DNA from: JAHWJX01 sp036386655
GTDB taxonomy: Bacteria > Pseudomonadota > Alphaproteobacteria > Caulobacterales > Caulobacteraceae
Direction of reading: 5' to 3'
Assembly (NCBI GenBank): GCA_036386655.1
Contig: DASVVG010000178.1
Span: 1 to 6,082, forward strand
DNA length: 6,082 nt
Shown here: piece after piece, positions 5,731 through 6,082 of the stretch
Layout: the number at the start of each line of letters is the position of its first letter
Numbering within the stretch: position 1 is the stretch's first letter
The notes under the pieces: model-generated
The model's database searches: none
Told to the model about the DNA's origin: nothing
The model's input: only the letters and a program-made list of their open reading frames with translations
Program-made: the position numbers and the translations under genes

Positions 5731-6082
5731 ATGCCCATCCGCCGCCTGCCGCCCGAGACCGTCAACCGCATCGCCGCCGGCGAGGTGGTTGAGCGGCCCG
5801 CGTCCGCGGTGAAGGAGCTGGTCGAGAACGCGCTCGACGCCGGCGCCGGCCGCGTCGAGGTCTGCGCCGACAACGGCGGCCTCACCCGCATCCTCGTCGC
5901 CGACGACGGCTGCGGCCTCTCCCGCGCCGAGCTGCCGGTCGCCGTCGAGCGCCGTCAAGGAGCTGGTCGAGAACGCCCTGGACGCCGGCGCCACCCGCAT
6001 CGAGGTCCAGGCGGACGGCGGCGGCCTGACCCGCATCCTGGTGGCCGACGACGGCCATGGCATGCCCCGCGACGAGCTGCCC
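5731..6082 (+). CDS. mutL: DNA mismatch repair protein MutL, N-terminal part, disrupted by an out-of-frame second copy
   Basis: MutL couples mismatch recognition by MutS to downstream strand removal through an N-terminal GHKL ATPase. The ATG at 5731 starts MPIRRLPPETVNRIAAGEVV, followed by ERPASAVKELVENALDAGA. Glu29 and Asn33 (KELVEN) match the catalytic and Mg-binding residues of E. coli MutL with identical numbering, and Asp58 in ADDG matches the adenine-binding motif. The frame is normal through ELPVAVER (residue 74, near 5952). There the family should continue with HATSK, but the DNA jumps to a second version of the segment from AVKELVEN, shifted by +1, so the original frame continues as arginine-rich nonsense to the edge without a stop. 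As it stands, the gene could not make a working MutL. Identity of the gene is certain; whether the break is biological or an assembly error is not. Confidence 0.9.
   Translation, partial: MPIRRLPPETVNRIAAGEVVERPASAVKELVENALDAGAGRVEVCADNGGLTRILVADDGCGLSRAELPVAVERRQGAGRERPGRRRHPHRGPGGRRRPDPHPGGRRRPWHAPRRAA
5806..5937 (+). repeat. First copy of duplicated MutL ATPase segment
   Basis: This 132-nt stretch encodes MutL residues 26-69, in frame with the mutL start. It aligns without gaps to 5951-6082 with 24 nucleotide differences by hand count. It reads GAGRVEVCADNG and ADDGCGLSRAELP where the second copy reads differently. Confidence 0.9.
5951..6082 (+). repeat. Second, diverged copy of MutL ATPase segment, in the +1 frame
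   Basis: This copy encodes AVKELVENALDAGATRIEVQ, then ADGGGLTRILVADDGHGMPR and DELP, which is the same 44-residue stretch with 8 amino-acid changes. It is displaced by 145 nt, so it is not in frame with the mutL start, and it runs exactly to the edge of the window. Most differences are at third codon positions and the amino-acid changes are acceptable ones for MutL, so this copy evolved as a working gene and is not a decayed duplicate. Confidence 0.9.

Overview
The window reads as chromosomal housekeeping DNA from a very GC-rich alphaproteobacterium, possibly from the Caulobacterales. The grounds are strong G/C bias at third codon positions, the recognisable alphaproteobacterial style of the HNH endonuclease, the GluQRS and the extensin-like protein, and compact gene packing. 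Taxonomy is inferred from protein character only; no rRNA or other marker gene is present. The odd length, the gene cut at the left edge and the disrupted gene at the right edge suggest a short, complete (probably metagenomic) contig.

Layout from left to right: (1) the start of an HNH endonuclease on the minus strand, running off the left edge; (2) an alpha/beta-hydrolase esterase of the phospholipase/carboxylesterase (acyl-protein thioesterase-like) family on the minus strand; (3) an 86-nt divergent gap with a strong imperfect palindrome; (4) a plus-strand exported protein that looks like an alpha/beta-hydrolase fold without its nucleophile; (5) a minus-strand AlkA-type DNA-3-methyladenine glycosylase that converges with gene 4 and overlaps it by about 300 nt; (6) divergently from it, a plus-strand pair encoding glutamyl-Q-tRNA(Asp) synthetase and an EamA/DMT transporter; (7) a minus-strand pair made of a small membrane protein with a proline-rich tail and a membrane-anchored extensin-like protein; (8) divergently from that pair, the start of mutL at the right edge.

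The genes do not form one pathway. Two are DNA repair genes (AlkA-like glycosylase, MutL), one is a tRNA modification enzyme, and several act at the envelope (EamA transporter, extensin-like protein, small membrane protein, exported hydrolase-like protein). Gene ends are very tight: the EamA and extensin-like genes share one CTAG as both of their stop codons.

The most striking feature is at the right edge. The first part of mutL is followed, out of frame, by a second diverged copy of the same MutL ATPase segment (44 codons, 24 nucleotide differences by hand alignment). A chimeric assembly at a contig end, joining orthologues from two related genomes, explains this best, although a real partial duplication cannot be excluded from sequence alone. 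I found no convincing new biological system, no mobile element, no CRISPR array and no RNA gene.
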